From Clostridia bacterium (GTDB lineage: Bacteria > Bacillota_A > Clostridia > Oscillospirales > CAG-272): a DNA stretch of 10,770 nt. A program made the translations under genes and the position numbers. This document shows positions 1 through 6,623 of the stretch, in pieces; position 1 is the first letter of the stretch, and each line of letters begins with the position of its first letter. The notes under the pieces are model-generated. The model did not search any database and had not been told where the DNA came from. It was given only the letters and a program-made list of their open reading frames with translations. The DNA is taken from the NCBI GenBank assembly GCA_017454075.1, contig JAFTDQ010000107.1, positions 1 through 10,770 on the forward strand, in the 5' to 3' direction.

Positions 1-754
1 CGGTTTCTCGGGCGGACGAAAAAGCGTTCTTCCGGGAGTGGCCTCACGAACGACGGGCATGTACAACCACAACGGCGGGTTTATCGCTCATCCGTCGGCG
101 CGGACGGGGGTCCTTGACGGCAATCCGATTCACCGCGATATGCTTTTCGCCGCGAAAGCGGCGGGGCTCGCCTATATAGTAAACGTCGTCATAAACCCGG
201 AAAAGAAGACCGTTTTCGCCGTGGCCGGCGAGCCGGAGTCGGCTCATCTCCGCGGATGCCGTTTCCTTCTCGACTACTGCCGCGTAAAGGCGATCCCTTC
301 GGATATCGTCATCACGACAAACGGCGGATATCCTCTTGATCAGAACGCTTATCAGTCCGTCAAGGGAATGACGGCGGCCGAGGGATCCGTGAAGCCCGGC
401 GGCGTTATCATCATGATCTCAAAATGTTCCGACGGACACGGAGGGGAGTCGTTTTACCGCACTTTCCGCGACGAAAAAAACGTCGATAAGCTCATCGAAC
501 GTTTCGTTTCCACCCCGCCGGAGGAGACAGTGGTGGATCAATGGCAATCGCAGATATTCGCCCGCGTGCTTAAAAAATCGACCGTGATTTTCGTTTCCGA
601 CATGGATGAGAAAACCGTCAGAGATCTCCACATGATCCCGGCTCGTTCTCCGGCCGAGGCGCTCGGTATAGCCGACGGCATACTTCTTTGCAAAGGCATA
701 TCGAACGGAAGCGTCCTCGCGATACCCGACGGAGTTTCCGTTATAGTCGAATAG
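1..754 (+). CDS. larA: LarA-family lactate racemase homologue, C-terminal part (5' end outside window)
   Basis: The reading frame is open from base 2 without a start codon, so this is the C-terminal ~250 residues of a protein of roughly 420 residues. Family: LarA-like (DUF2088 N-terminal plus LarA C-terminal domain), enzymes that use a nickel-pincer nucleotide cofactor to racemise or epimerise 2-hydroxy acids in the cytoplasm. Seen directly: the segment opens with GGRKSVLPG, the family motif whose Lys (codon 20-22) carries the cofactor in Lactiplantibacillus plantarum LarA (Lys184). A His lies 16 residues later (codon 68-70), the same spacing as the nickel ligand His200. The rest has the alternating strand-helix pattern of the C-terminal domain. 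An internal ATG at 38 would cut off the cofactor-binding Lys and is not the start. The true substrate could be a 2-hydroxy acid other than lactate. The cofactor-making genes larB, larC and larE are not in view. Confidence 0.88.
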   Translation, partial: GFSGGRKSVLPGVASRTTGMYNHNGGFIAHPSARTGVLDGNPIHRDMLFAAKAAGLAYIVNVVINPEKKTVFAVAGEPESAHLRGCRFLLDYCRVKAIPSDIVITTNGGYPLDQNAYQSVKGMTAAEGSVKPGGVIIMISKCSDGHGGESFYRTFRDEKNVDKLIERFVSTPPEETVVDQWQSQIFARVLKKSTVIFVSDMDEKTVRDLHMIPARSPAEALGIADGILLCKGISNGSVLAIPDGVSVIVE

Positions 755-763
755 AGAGATTTG

Positions 764-798
764 AAAAATCCCGTCCGGAAACCCGGACGGGACTTTTT
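764..798. terminator. Bidirectional intrinsic terminator between convergent genes
   Basis: A perfect 10-bp GC-rich stem (769-778 with 783-792, AAAC loop) is followed by TTTTT on the plus strand at 794-798 and preceded by AAAAA at 764-768, which reads as a U-tract on the minus strand. It lies between the convergent larA-like gene (stop at 754) and the minus-strand zinc-ribbon gene (stop at 812), so it probably ends both transcripts. Confidence 0.88.
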
Positions 799-811
799 GT
801 ATTTACCTGAT

Positions 812-1192
812 TTACATTGAGGCAGCGCCGAGCAGAAGCAGGAACGTCAGCAGCATGCGTCCGACGTTGAATGCGATCTGAATCCCCTGGAGGCCGAGCG
901 AAACCAGAGAGCAAATGAGCCCCGCCTTGCCGTATTTCGTGAATTTCCCGAAATTTTTGCTCTTGTCCTTTACGGCAAGTATGAGCGCGGCGACCGCCAG
1001 GGGGATCCCGACGAGGGGCACGAAAAAACTGACGATCGACAGGATCATCGATATAAGCCCGAGGTCGCTGTCGGAGCGAGCCGGGGCGGGGACGGGGAGC
1101 GGGTTCACAGGCGCTCCGCAGACAGTGCAGAAATTCGGCCGTCCTCCGTTATCGTCCGACAGCTGTTTTCCGCAGTTACGACAGTATATCAC
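812..1192 (-). CDS. Zinc-ribbon membrane protein, paralogue 2
   Basis: A 126-residue protein of unknown function. Residues 1-27 form a short zinc ribbon with Cys4, Cys7, Cys22 and Cys25 (CRNCG and CTVCG). A Pro/Ala-rich linker follows, then two hydrophobic segments at about 45-73 and 90-122. This is the DUF4190-like layout seen in many Firmicute proteins: a cytoplasmic zinc finger tethered to a small two-helix membrane domain. The start is GTG at 1192-1190, which overlaps the TGA stop of the upstream paralogue in the four bases GTGA. No clear ribosome site precedes it, so translation is probably coupled. The match to its neighbour (Cys pairs, KDK loop, GK-x-G start of the second helix) points to an old tandem duplication. 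No enzymatic function can be assigned. Confidence 0.8.
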   Translation of the reverse strand: MIYCRNCGKQLSDDNGGRPNFCTVCGAPVNPLPVPAPARSDSDLGLISMILSIVSFFVPLVGIPLAVAALILAVKDKSKNFGKFTKYGKAGLICSLVSLGLQGIQIAFNVGRMLLTFLLLLGAASM

Positions 1193-1647
1193 AGTAACAT
1201 ACCGATTATCGCGGAAAGCGTGTTGCCGTAAATACCGTAATCAACGCCGAAGCCTTCGGAAAGAATGCTGAAAACAACGGGCATGAAAAACAGTACCGCG
1301 ATAATGCCTATAAGCAGGCCGACTCCCTGAAGAATGAGCGAGATCAGACCGGTGATGAATCCGACCTTGCCGTGAGACGAGTAAACTCCGCCGTTCGCCT
1401 TTTTATCTTTTGAGGCAAGAACGAGAGCTACGATCGACAGGACGAGGCCGAAAAAGAAGAAACTCAATATCCCGCATATCATAGAAGCGGTCGAGCTGTC
1501 GGTGTTTGCGGGCGCCGCCTGAGTATAATATCCGTACTGATTCGCCTGAGGCTGGGCGGCGTTTTGTCCACCGACGGGATGTCCGCATACCGGGCAGAAG
1601 CCCATTCCGTCCTGCACTCCGGCGCCGCACTTTTCACAATATTTCAT
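1189..1647 (-). CDS. Zinc-ribbon membrane protein, paralogue 1
   Basis: A 152-residue protein of unknown function. The N-terminal zinc ribbon uses Cys4, Cys7, Cys18 and Cys21 (CEKCG and CPVCG). A Gln/Asn/Tyr/Ala-rich linker (about 26-50) leads to two membrane segments at about 54-78 and 94-128, joined by a lysine-rich loop (SKDKK) probably on the cytoplasmic side. A short polar/hydrophobic tail follows. The ATG has a good ribosome site, GGAGGA at 1663-1658, 10 bases upstream. The gene begins 40 bases after the methyltransferase stop with no terminator between them, and its own stop overlaps the start of the next paralogue, so the three genes are probably one transcript. Families of this type are often annotated only as zinc-ribbon or DUF4190 proteins; any role in sensing or membrane organisation is a guess. 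Confidence 0.85.
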   Translation of the reverse strand: MKYCEKCGAGVQDGMGFCPVCGHPVGGQNAAQPQANQYGYYTQAAPANTDSSTASMICGILSFFFFGLVLSIVALVLASKDKKANGGVYSSHGKVGFITGLISLILQGVGLLIGIIAVLFFMPVVFSILSEGFGVDYGIYGNTLSAIIGMLL

Positions 1648-1687
1648 AATTCTTTATTCCTCCGTTCGGATTGTTTGGATTAAATAT

Positions 1688-2284
1688 TCAGAGTCTGCAG
1701 CAGATGACGTTTATCCACAGGTCGTCGGGATGATCTCGGCGGGTGTCTTCACTTATCCACCATTCTATCATACGCAGATGCGCGTCGTTGTTGATGATGG
1801 TGTCAAGCGTATCCTCCGTATAATCGCTGTAAATCATCCCCGAAGACCGGCGCTCGTCGTCGCCGTATCTGAACGAGAGATATAGCACTCCGTCCGGTCT
1901 CAACGATTTTGAAACCTTTCTCAGCGTCTCGTTCATTTCTTCCTTTTTCACGTGGAGAAGAGAGGCGCATGCCCAGACCCCGTCAAACACACCGTCGTAG
2001 TCGAGGTCTTCGAACATCAGGCGCCGGACCTTGTGCCCGATATACTTTTCCGCTCTGACGCACATTTCCTCCGATCCGTCAACCGGTGTGACGTCGAATC
2101 CGCGGCCGATAAAAAACTTGCTGTCTCTTCCGCTTCCGCATCCGAGATCGAGAATTTTCGATCCTTTCGCGAGCCACTGGAGATATTTGCCGTACTGTTC
2201 CGACATGTCGGCGCTGAGGGACTCGGTGACGTATTCGTCGGCGTGAGTATCGTAATATCGGAGCGTTTTCTCGGTGTCGTTCAT
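1688..2284 (-). CDS. Class I SAM-dependent methyltransferase
   Basis: A 198-residue soluble protein with the Rossmann-type methyltransferase fold. The N-terminal helix YYDTHADEY (10-18) is typical of small-molecule methyltransferases of the Methyltransf_11/25 and TehB/UbiE-like groups. The SAM-binding glycine loop ILDLGCGSGRDS is at 44-55, the acidic residue for the SAM ribose is Asp69 (VTPVDGS), and a motif IV-like FDGVWACASLLHV lies at 100-112. The post-IV segment LRPDGVLYLSFRYG (128-141) is also conserved. The length is normal for a stand-alone domain. The substrate cannot be read from the sequence. A ribosome site AGAGGAA (2297-2291) sits 6 bases before the ATG, and a clear promoter lies just upstream, so the 5' leader is short. 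It is the first gene of a probable minus-strand unit with the two zinc-ribbon genes. Confidence 0.9.
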   Translation of the reverse strand: MNDTEKTLRYYDTHADEYVTESLSADMSEQYGKYLQWLAKGSKILDLGCGSGRDSKFFIGRGFDVTPVDGSEEMCVRAEKYIGHKVRRLMFEDLDYDGVFDGVWACASLLHVKKEEMNETLRKVSKSLRPDGVLYLSFRYGDDERRSSGMIYSDYTEDTLDTIINNDAHLRMIEWWISEDTRRDHPDDLWINVICCRL

Positions 2285-2308
2285 ATCCGCTTCCTCTGCT
2301 TTTTTATT

Positions 2309-2337
2309 ATTGTATCACAAAAGGGCGCAATAATCAA
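2309..2337 (-). promoter_or_regulatory. Sigma-A promoter for the methyltransferase unit
   Basis: Read on the minus strand: -35 TTGATT (2337-2332), a 17-base spacer, and -10 TACAAT (2314-2309) preceded by TGA, which makes an extended -10. The predicted start is near 2302, about 18 bases before the ATG. Its -35 lies only 10 bases from the -35 of the divergent xylB promoter. Confidence 0.75.
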
Positions 2338-2347
2338 GAGCGGGCAA

Positions 2348-2376
2348 TTGACAACTGCCTGAAAAAAGGGTAAAAT
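2348..2376 (+). promoter_or_regulatory. Sigma-A promoter for xylB
   Basis: -35 TTGACA (2348-2353, full consensus), a 17-base spacer, and -10 TAAAAT (2371-2376, one mismatch). The expected start is near 2383, giving a leader of about 25 bases with a strong ribosome site GGAGGA at 2396-2401, 6 bases before the ATG. No obvious long operator palindrome overlaps it. Confidence 0.85.
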
Positions 2377-2407
2377 TACATTAAAGAATTCTGACGGAGG
2401 AACTGAG

Positions 2408-3862
2408 ATGAAAAAAGCTGTCATAGGGATAGACGTCGGGACGTCGGGCGTAAAGGTGCTCGCCATGGACGGGGATTGCAGGGTCGTATGCAGCGCGACC
2501 GAAACCTATCCGATTTATATGCCGGAGGAGGGATGGACGGAACAGGACCCATCCGACTGGTGGGAGGCGACCGAAAAATGCCTGAGAAAGCTCGTCCCCT
2601 CGCTCGGGGAATACGAGCTCTGCGGTGTTGGCCTTTCGGGTCAGATGCACGGCATGGTAGCGCTCGACCGGAATAACGAGGTCGTCCGTCCCGCGATCCT
2701 GTGGAACGATCAGCGCACCGTTTCCCAGTGCGAGGAGATAATCTCGGCGGCGGGAGGAAGGGAAGCGCTGACCACATACACGAACAACAACATGCTGACC
2801 GGTTTTACCGCGGGCAAGATACTGTGGATGAAGGAAAACGAACCCGAAAACTATGACAGGACCGTTACGATAATAAACCCGAAGGATTATATTCTATTCC
2901 GTCTGACGGGGAAGATATCAACAGATCTGTCGGACGCGTCTGGGACCGGCCTTTTCGACGTCAGAAACGGAGTGTTCGCTTCGGAGTTAATAGAAAAGGC
3001 GGGACTGAGGACCTCTCTTTTCGCCAAACCGCTTTTCTCGGGAGACGTGGCGGGATACGTCAACGCCGACTGCGGACTTCCCGCGGGGCTTCCGGTATGC
3101 GCCGGCGGAGGCGACGCCGTGCTGTCGACCATCGCGATGGGCGCGGGCGGCGGCGGATCGGTCGGGGTCATGCTCGGGACGTCCGGCGTGGTTTCCGTCC
3201 ACACCGACGATTTCCGTGAAAACCGCGACGGTTCAATTCAGTTTTCCGTCTCATGCGTTAAAGGAAAATATCACGCGATGGGCGTCACCCTCGCGGCCGC
3301 GGGCTCGGAGCAATGGTTTGCCGACACCCTCGGCGGCGGTGATTTCAGGGAGTGCGACCGACTTGCTGAAACGTCCCGGATCGGCTCGGGCGGAGTCGTT
3401 TTCCTGCCGTACATAAGCGGCGAAAGATGTCCGATAAACGACCCGTCGGCGCGCGGTTGTTTCGTCGGTATATCCGCCAAGACGACCAAAGGAGACCTCG
3501 CGCGCGCGGTGCTGGAGGGCGTCGCGTTCTCGCTCAGACAGGTTTACGAAAAGATAGACCCCGACGGGAAGAGCAAAAGGATCGTGCTTGCCGGCGGCGG
3601 CTCGAAGAGCCCCCTCTGGAGGAAAATCATATGCGGAGTTTTTGACCGCGAGACCGTGACGCTCGACGGTGCGGGGGAGGGCTCCGGATACGGCGCCGCG
3701 ATCGTCGCCGGCGTCGGCTGCGGGATGCTCCCGTCGGCCGAGGACGCGATGAATTCGCTTAAGGTCAGGACGTCGGACGTACCTGACGAAAAAGACAAAG
3801 ACGCTTATGAAAGCGCTTACCGGAGATACCTCGGGCTTTATCCGAGACTTAAAGGTTTTTGA
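2408..3862 (+). CDS. xylB: Xylulokinase (FGGY carbohydrate kinase)
   Basis: A 484-residue cytoplasmic kinase expected to phosphorylate D-xylulose to xylulose 5-phosphate with ATP, feeding the pentose phosphate pathway. The N-terminal FGGY domain (about 1-240) starts with GIDVGTSGVK (7-16), which holds the phosphate-binding Asp9. Xylulokinase-type motifs follow: GLSGQMHG (75-82) and ILWNDQRT (97-104). The proposed catalytic base is Asp236 in CAGGGDAVLS. The C-terminal ATP domain holds GVMLGTSGVV (253-262), LPYISGERCP (333-342) and VLAGGGSKSPLWR (393-405). The length equals that of typical XylB proteins and the start is fixed by the ribosome site. Within FGGY kinases the QMHG and WNDQRT motifs favour xylulose over glycerol or gluconate, but the exact sugar is inferred. 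It has its own promoter and terminator, and no xylA or pentose transporter adjoins it here. Confidence 0.93.
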   Translation: MKKAVIGIDVGTSGVKVLAMDGDCRVVCSATETYPIYMPEEGWTEQDPSDWWEATEKCLRKLVPSLGEYELCGVGLSGQMHGMVALDRNNEVVRPAILWNDQRTVSQCEEIISAAGGREALTTYTNNNMLTGFTAGKILWMKENEPENYDRTVTIINPKDYILFRLTGKISTDLSDASGTGLFDVRNGVFASELIEKAGLRTSLFAKPLFSGDVAGYVNADCGLPAGLPVCAGGGDAVLSTIAMGAGGGGSVGVMLGTSGVVSVHTDDFRENRDGSIQFSVSCVKGKYHAMGVTLAAAGSEQWFADTLGGGDFRECDRLAETSRIGSGGVVFLPYISGERCPINDPSARGCFVGISAKTTKGDLARAVLEGVAFSLRQVYEKIDPDGKSKRIVLAGGGSKSPLWRKIICGVFDRETVTLDGAGEGSGYGAAIVAGVGCGMLPSAEDAMNSLKVRTSDVPDEKDKDAYESAYRRYLGLYPRLKGF

Positions 3863-3869
3863 ATATCAC

Positions 3870-3899
3870 GCCCGGTGCGGGAGCGCCGGGCAATTTTTT
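3870..3899 (+). terminator. Intrinsic terminator after xylB
   Basis: An 8-bp stem with one G-U pair (3870-3877 with 3884-3891, loop CGGGAG) is followed by AA and six T at 3894-3899, with further T-rich sequence after. It begins 7 bases past the xylB stop and separates xylB from the next promoter. Confidence 0.85.
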
Positions 3900-3937
3900 A
3901 ATTTTTCGTGACGTATTCTTTCCCGCGCCGTCTCCTA

Positions 3938-3966
3938 TGGACAAAAAAGCCGAAATGGTGTATAAT
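3938..3966 (+). promoter_or_regulatory. Sigma-A promoter for the six-gene operon
   Basis: -35 TGGACA (3938-3943, one mismatch), a 17-base spacer, and a perfect -10 TATAAT (3961-3966). The expected transcript start is near 3973. This is the only convincing promoter before the terminator at 10455, so it probably drives all six genes. It also helps place the first start codon, because an ATG at 3976 would be almost leaderless. Confidence 0.85.
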
Positions 3967-3996
3967 TAAAAAATAATGGGGAAGGAGGCTCGCTTT

Positions 3997-4893
3997 ATGT
4001 TCGGGTACGTACGCGTTTCAGACGACGAGCTCAGAGTAAGGGAACTCAAGGCATACCGCGCGATATACTGCGGGCTTTGCCGCGCGCTCGGAAAAAGCGT
4101 GAACCGCCTCTCGAGACTGACGCTTTCCTATGATTTCGTATTCCTTGCGATCCTTCGCTATAAGGCGTCGGGAACGCTTCCCGATTTCGGCGAAATTGCC
4201 TGCAGAACTTCGAAAAGGCAGGCGGCAAAGCACGACGAAGTCCTCGATTACTGCGCGAGGGCAGGGGCCCTTCTCACATGGTACAAGCTTGACGACGACG
4301 TGAATGACCTTCGCGGGCTGAAAAAGCTTGCCGCCCGCGCGCTTCGATACTGCGCTTCCGGAATGAAAAAGAAAGCCGCGCTTCCCGCGCTTGAAGAGAA
4401 AATTTCGGGGTGTCTTTCCCGCCTTTCCGAGCTGGAGCGCAGAATGGTCGAAGGAGACGGGGAGGTCACGCCCGACATGCTTGCCGAGGCTTCGGGCGAA
4501 ATGCTTTCGGAGGTCTTTGCGTACGGTACGGAAGGCGAGACCGCGAGGATACTGTCCGAGGCGGGACGCCTCACCGGCAGATGGATTTACTATGCCGACG
4601 CGGCGGACGACCTTTACGATGACAGAAAAAAAGGACGGTTCAATCCGTTTATTACGGAAGAACCGGCGGAGCCCGGGAACGTCAGATGTGCAATGCTTCT
4701 CGAGCTGAGAGCGCTCAGTTCGACGGTGGCTCTGCTTCCGGAAGACGGAGAAACGCTCGACGCTCTTGCCGACAATATTACGGGGTACGGGATGACCGCC
4801 CGGACCGAGGAGATAATCGGGTCTTTCGGTGAACAGAAAAAGAAAAGAAAGCGCGGAGGGAGACTCCGCCTCAGAAGAGGGGAAACCATATGA
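3997..4893 (+). CDS. DUF5685-like helical protein with two DDxxD motifs
   Basis: A 298-residue protein of unknown function. The start is set at 3997, not the in-frame ATG at 3976, because AAGGAGG (3982-3988) lies 8 bases upstream and MFGYVR is the usual beginning of this Clostridial family. Seen: [18 protein letters not shown] (16-33) with a Cys25-x-x-Cys28 pair, further Cys at 69 and 86, and an overall predicted helical composition with no membrane segment or signal peptide. Two aspartate clusters stand out: DDVND (100-104) and DDLYD (204-208), the second followed by RKKGRFNP. These resemble the Mg-diphosphate-binding motifs of isoprenoid/terpenoid synthases, but that relationship is my inference. 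The C-terminus is strongly basic (281-295). The stop overlaps the next gene's start in ATGA, so translation is coupled with the J-domain protein. Confidence 0.8.
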   Translation: MFGYVRVSDDELRVRELKAYRAIYCGLCRALGKSVNRLSRLTLSYDFVFLAILRYKASGTLPDFGEIACRTSKRQAAKHDEVLDYCARAGALLTWYKLDDDVNDLRGLKKLAARALRYCASGMKKKAALPALEEKISGCLSRLSELERRMVEGDGEVTPDMLAEASGEMLSEVFAYGTEGETARILSEAGRLTGRWIYYADAADDLYDDRKKGRFNPFITEEPAEPGNVRCAMLLELRALSSTVALLPEDGETLDALADNITGYGMTARTEEIIGSFGEQKKKRKRGGRLRLRRGETI

Positions 4894-5534
4894 CGGATCC
4901 TTACAAGGTCCTCGGCGTTTCGAGAGACGCGTCGGACGATGAAATTAAAAAGGCGTACAGGGATCTCGCCAAGAAATATCATCCCGACAACTATGCAAAC
5001 AATCCTCTCGCGGATATAGCGGAGGAAAAAATGAAAGAGGTCAATACCGCGTATTCCGAGATTCAGAAAATCAGAGCGGAGGCGGCGTCGGGTCAGACCG
5101 GACGGGGATCTGCGTACGGAGACGGCTTTGACGATTATTACGGCTCGTCTTCATACACTTACACCGGCGACAACGCTCCGACTTTCCAGAAGGTCAGGGT
5201 CCTGATAAACGAATCCCGTCTTTCGGAGGCGGACGCGTATCTGAACAATCTCCCGACGGCCGCGAGAAACGCCGAATGGAACTTCCTGAAGGGAAGCGTC
5301 GTCAGGCAGAAGGGCTTCTATTACGACGCCCAGAAGTATTTCGAAACGGCCTGTTACATGGATCCGTCAAACGAGGAATACAGACGAGCGCTGGATTCCA
5401 TACGCGGAGGCGCCAACACCTTCGGTACGCGATATACTCCGTCGAACTGTTCCGTCTGCGACGTGCTCAATACGCTCTGCATCGCCGACTGCTGCTGTGA
5501 AATGCTGGGCGGCGACTGCATTCGCTGCTGCTGA
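4890..5534 (+). CDS. J-domain protein with cysteine-rich tail
   Basis: A 214-residue protein. Residues 3-62 form a J domain ([11 protein letters not shown] start, positively charged helix II, HPD at 31-33), so it should stimulate the ATPase of an Hsp70 (DnaK) partner. It is not DnaJ itself: there is no Gly/Phe region followed by four CxxCxGxG repeats. A Gly/Ser/Tyr-rich linker (70-93) leads to a TPR-like helical region (about 97-170; [28 protein letters not shown] repeat, seen in part). The tail (187-214) holds nine cysteines, at 187, 190, 197, 201-203, 210, 213 and 214, suggesting a metal or Fe-S site or lipid/disulfide modification. A GAGGGG ribosome site at 4877-4882 precedes the ATG, which overlaps the previous stop. 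It may direct Hsp70 to a client encoded in the same operon, possibly the DUF5685-like protein; that is inference. Confidence 0.87.
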   Translation: MTDPYKVLGVSRDASDDEIKKAYRDLAKKYHPDNYANNPLADIAEEKMKEVNTAYSEIQKIRAEAASGQTGRGSAYGDGFDDYYGSSSYTYTGDNAPTFQKVRVLINESRLSEADAYLNNLPTAARNAEWNFLKGSVVRQKGFYYDAQKYFETACYMDPSNEEYRRALDSIRGGANTFGTRYTPSNCSVCDVLNTLCIADCCCEMLGGDCIRCC

Positions 5535-5536
5535 AC

Positions 5537-6097
5537 ATGAAAGGCAAATACAATGCGGAGACAAGGCGTCTTACCGTTTCGTCGCTGATTGCCGCGCTGA
5601 GCGTGGTGCTGCTTTACCTCGGCGCCGTTTCTAATTTTTTCAGTCTGACGGCCGTCGCCGTGGTATCGCTGCTCGAAATGTTTGCGGTCGAGGAGATCGG
5701 CTCTCCTTATAAATACGCGGTATATATAGTGACCGGTGTGCTTTCGGCGCTTCTGCTGCCGGACAAATTCACCGCTCTTTCTTATATCGCGCTCGGCGGG
5801 ATTTATCCCATGCTGAGGGTCTGGTTCGAAAAACTGAAAAAACCGTTCCCCTTGATAGCAAAGTTGGTTTTCTTCAATCTCATTCTCACGGGTCTTATAG
5901 CGGCGTCGCTCTTCGTTCTTGCCGTGGAAGATGAAAAAATGGGCTTCAACGTTCTGACGTACGGCCTCGGCAATCTTGCTTTTGCCGCTTACGAATACAC
6001 GCTTACGCTGATCCTTGATCTGTACCGGCATTCGCTCAGGGACAGACTCAGGATCGGAAAAATATTTGATAAAAACAGCGAGGTGGATCATGAATAA
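5537..6097 (+). CDS. Six-helix membrane protein, ECF S-component-like
   Basis: A 186-residue hydrophobic protein with about six predicted membrane segments (roughly 13-32, 36-52, 60-75, 78-93, 106-129, 138-162) and a charged C-terminal tail. Size, helix count and the opening RRLTVSSLIAALSVVLLYLG resemble substrate-binding S components of energy-coupling factor transporters, or related small Clostridial membrane proteins. No ligand-specific motif is recognised, and no EcfA or EcfT gene is in the window; S components often use a shared distant ECF module. The ATG is 2 bases after the preceding stop and has no good ribosome site, so translation is probably coupled to the J-domain gene. It overlaps the next gene by 8 bases. 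Function is uncertain. Confidence 0.75.
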   Translation: MKGKYNAETRRLTVSSLIAALSVVLLYLGAVSNFFSLTAVAVVSLLEMFAVEEIGSPYKYAVYIVTGVLSALLLPDKFTALSYIALGGIYPMLRVWFEKLKKPFPLIAKLVFFNLILTGLIAASLFVLAVEDEKMGFNVLTYGLGNLAFAAYEYTLTLILDLYRHSLRDRLRIGKIFDKNSEVDHE

Positions 6098-6623
6098 AAA
6101 ATCTCTTGCCGTGTCGGCGATATGCGTTCTTCTTGTCGTTTCTCTGTTTTCATGCGGAGATTCCGGAAAGACCGGTTCATCCGTCAGCGGCGTGATACAG
6201 TCAATCGACGGGAACAGGATAACCGTCCTGTCGTTATCGAGGGCCTCGGTTCCCGGGGTCATTACCGAATCAGCGGATGAGTCGAAGGACACCTCACCTT
6301 CCGGACCTGTCGAAAAAGAGCCGGACGGTATCGGCGATCCCCGTGCGCAGCGGGACGGAAACAACGGGCAGACGGCTGTTGAAAAAGAGCCCGACGGAGT
6401 CGGAGATCCGCGCCTTTCGGGAAACAACGTCGGGGCGGGGACGGTCACGGTCGAAGTGACTGCCGGCACTCCGGTTTTCAGCGTTTCGGACGGAAGTGCG
6501 GAGAGCAGCATTTCTTTTTCGGACCTGAGAACGGGTGATTATGTGAAAATCGCTCTCGGTTCAAACGGAAAAACAATTAAAATAACAAAATATACCGGCG
6601 GTGTTCCAGATGGAAACAGATAA
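6090..6623 (+). CDS. Lipoprotein with internal VEKEPDG repeat
   Basis: A 177-residue predicted lipoprotein. A signal peptide with N-terminal MNKKS and a hydrophobic core ends in the lipobox LFSC, with lipidated Cys22, placing the protein on the outer face of the membrane. The start is ATG 6090, since GAGGTG (6080-6085) lies just upstream; an in-frame ATG at 6015 would place 25 unrelated residues before the signal peptide. After Cys22 comes a small beta-type segment (VSGVIQSIDGNRITVLSL, about 32-49), then a low-complexity region with a 12-residue repeat at 74-85 and 97-108, then a second beta-type segment ending SFSDLRTGDYVKIALGSNGK. The two ends resemble the DUF5666-type pattern of SIDGN...ITV and DLxxGDxVKI. 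No enzyme motif is seen. It overlaps the membrane protein gene by 8 bases and the LeuA-like gene by 14. Confidence 0.8.
   Translation: MNKKSLAVSAICVLLVVSLFSCGDSGKTGSSVSGVIQSIDGNRITVLSLSRASVPGVITESADESKDTSPSGPVEKEPDGIGDPRAQRDGNNGQTAVEKEPDGVGDPRLSGNNVGAGTVTVEVTAGTPVFSVSDGSAESSISFSDLRTGDYVKIALGSNGKTIKITKYTGGVPDGNR
6309..6413 (+). repeat. Two-copy in-frame repeat in the lipoprotein
   Basis: Copies at 6309-6344 and 6378-6413, 69 bases (23 codons) apart, encode VEKEP-DG(I/V)G-DPR. They differ at 7 of 36 bases, but 6 of the 7 are silent, so 11 of 12 residues match. This points to an old duplication kept at the protein level. Confidence 0.85.

Noticed and set aside
1648..1690. Possible separate promoter for the zinc-ribbon pair in the 40-base gap
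   Set aside because: Only a weak AT-rich -10-like stretch is present, with no matching -35; transcription from the methyltransferase promoter is the simpler reading.
1952..2362. Plus-strand open frame opposite the methyltransferase
   Set aside because: It would run through both divergent promoters and opposes a gene with clear SAM-binding motifs.
6015..6092. Upstream ATG that would lengthen the lipoprotein by 25 residues
   Set aside because: The extension puts polar, unrelated residues before the signal peptide and overlaps the membrane protein gene by over 80 bases. ATG 6090 has a ribosome site and gives a proper lipoprotein signal.
5354..6511. Long minus-strand open frame (385 codons) across the J-domain, membrane and lipoprotein genes
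   Set aside because: It lies antisense to three well-supported genes with ribosome sites and domains. Its translation is rich in Arg, Ser and Pro, without a recognisable domain, as expected for the shadow of GC-rich third positions.
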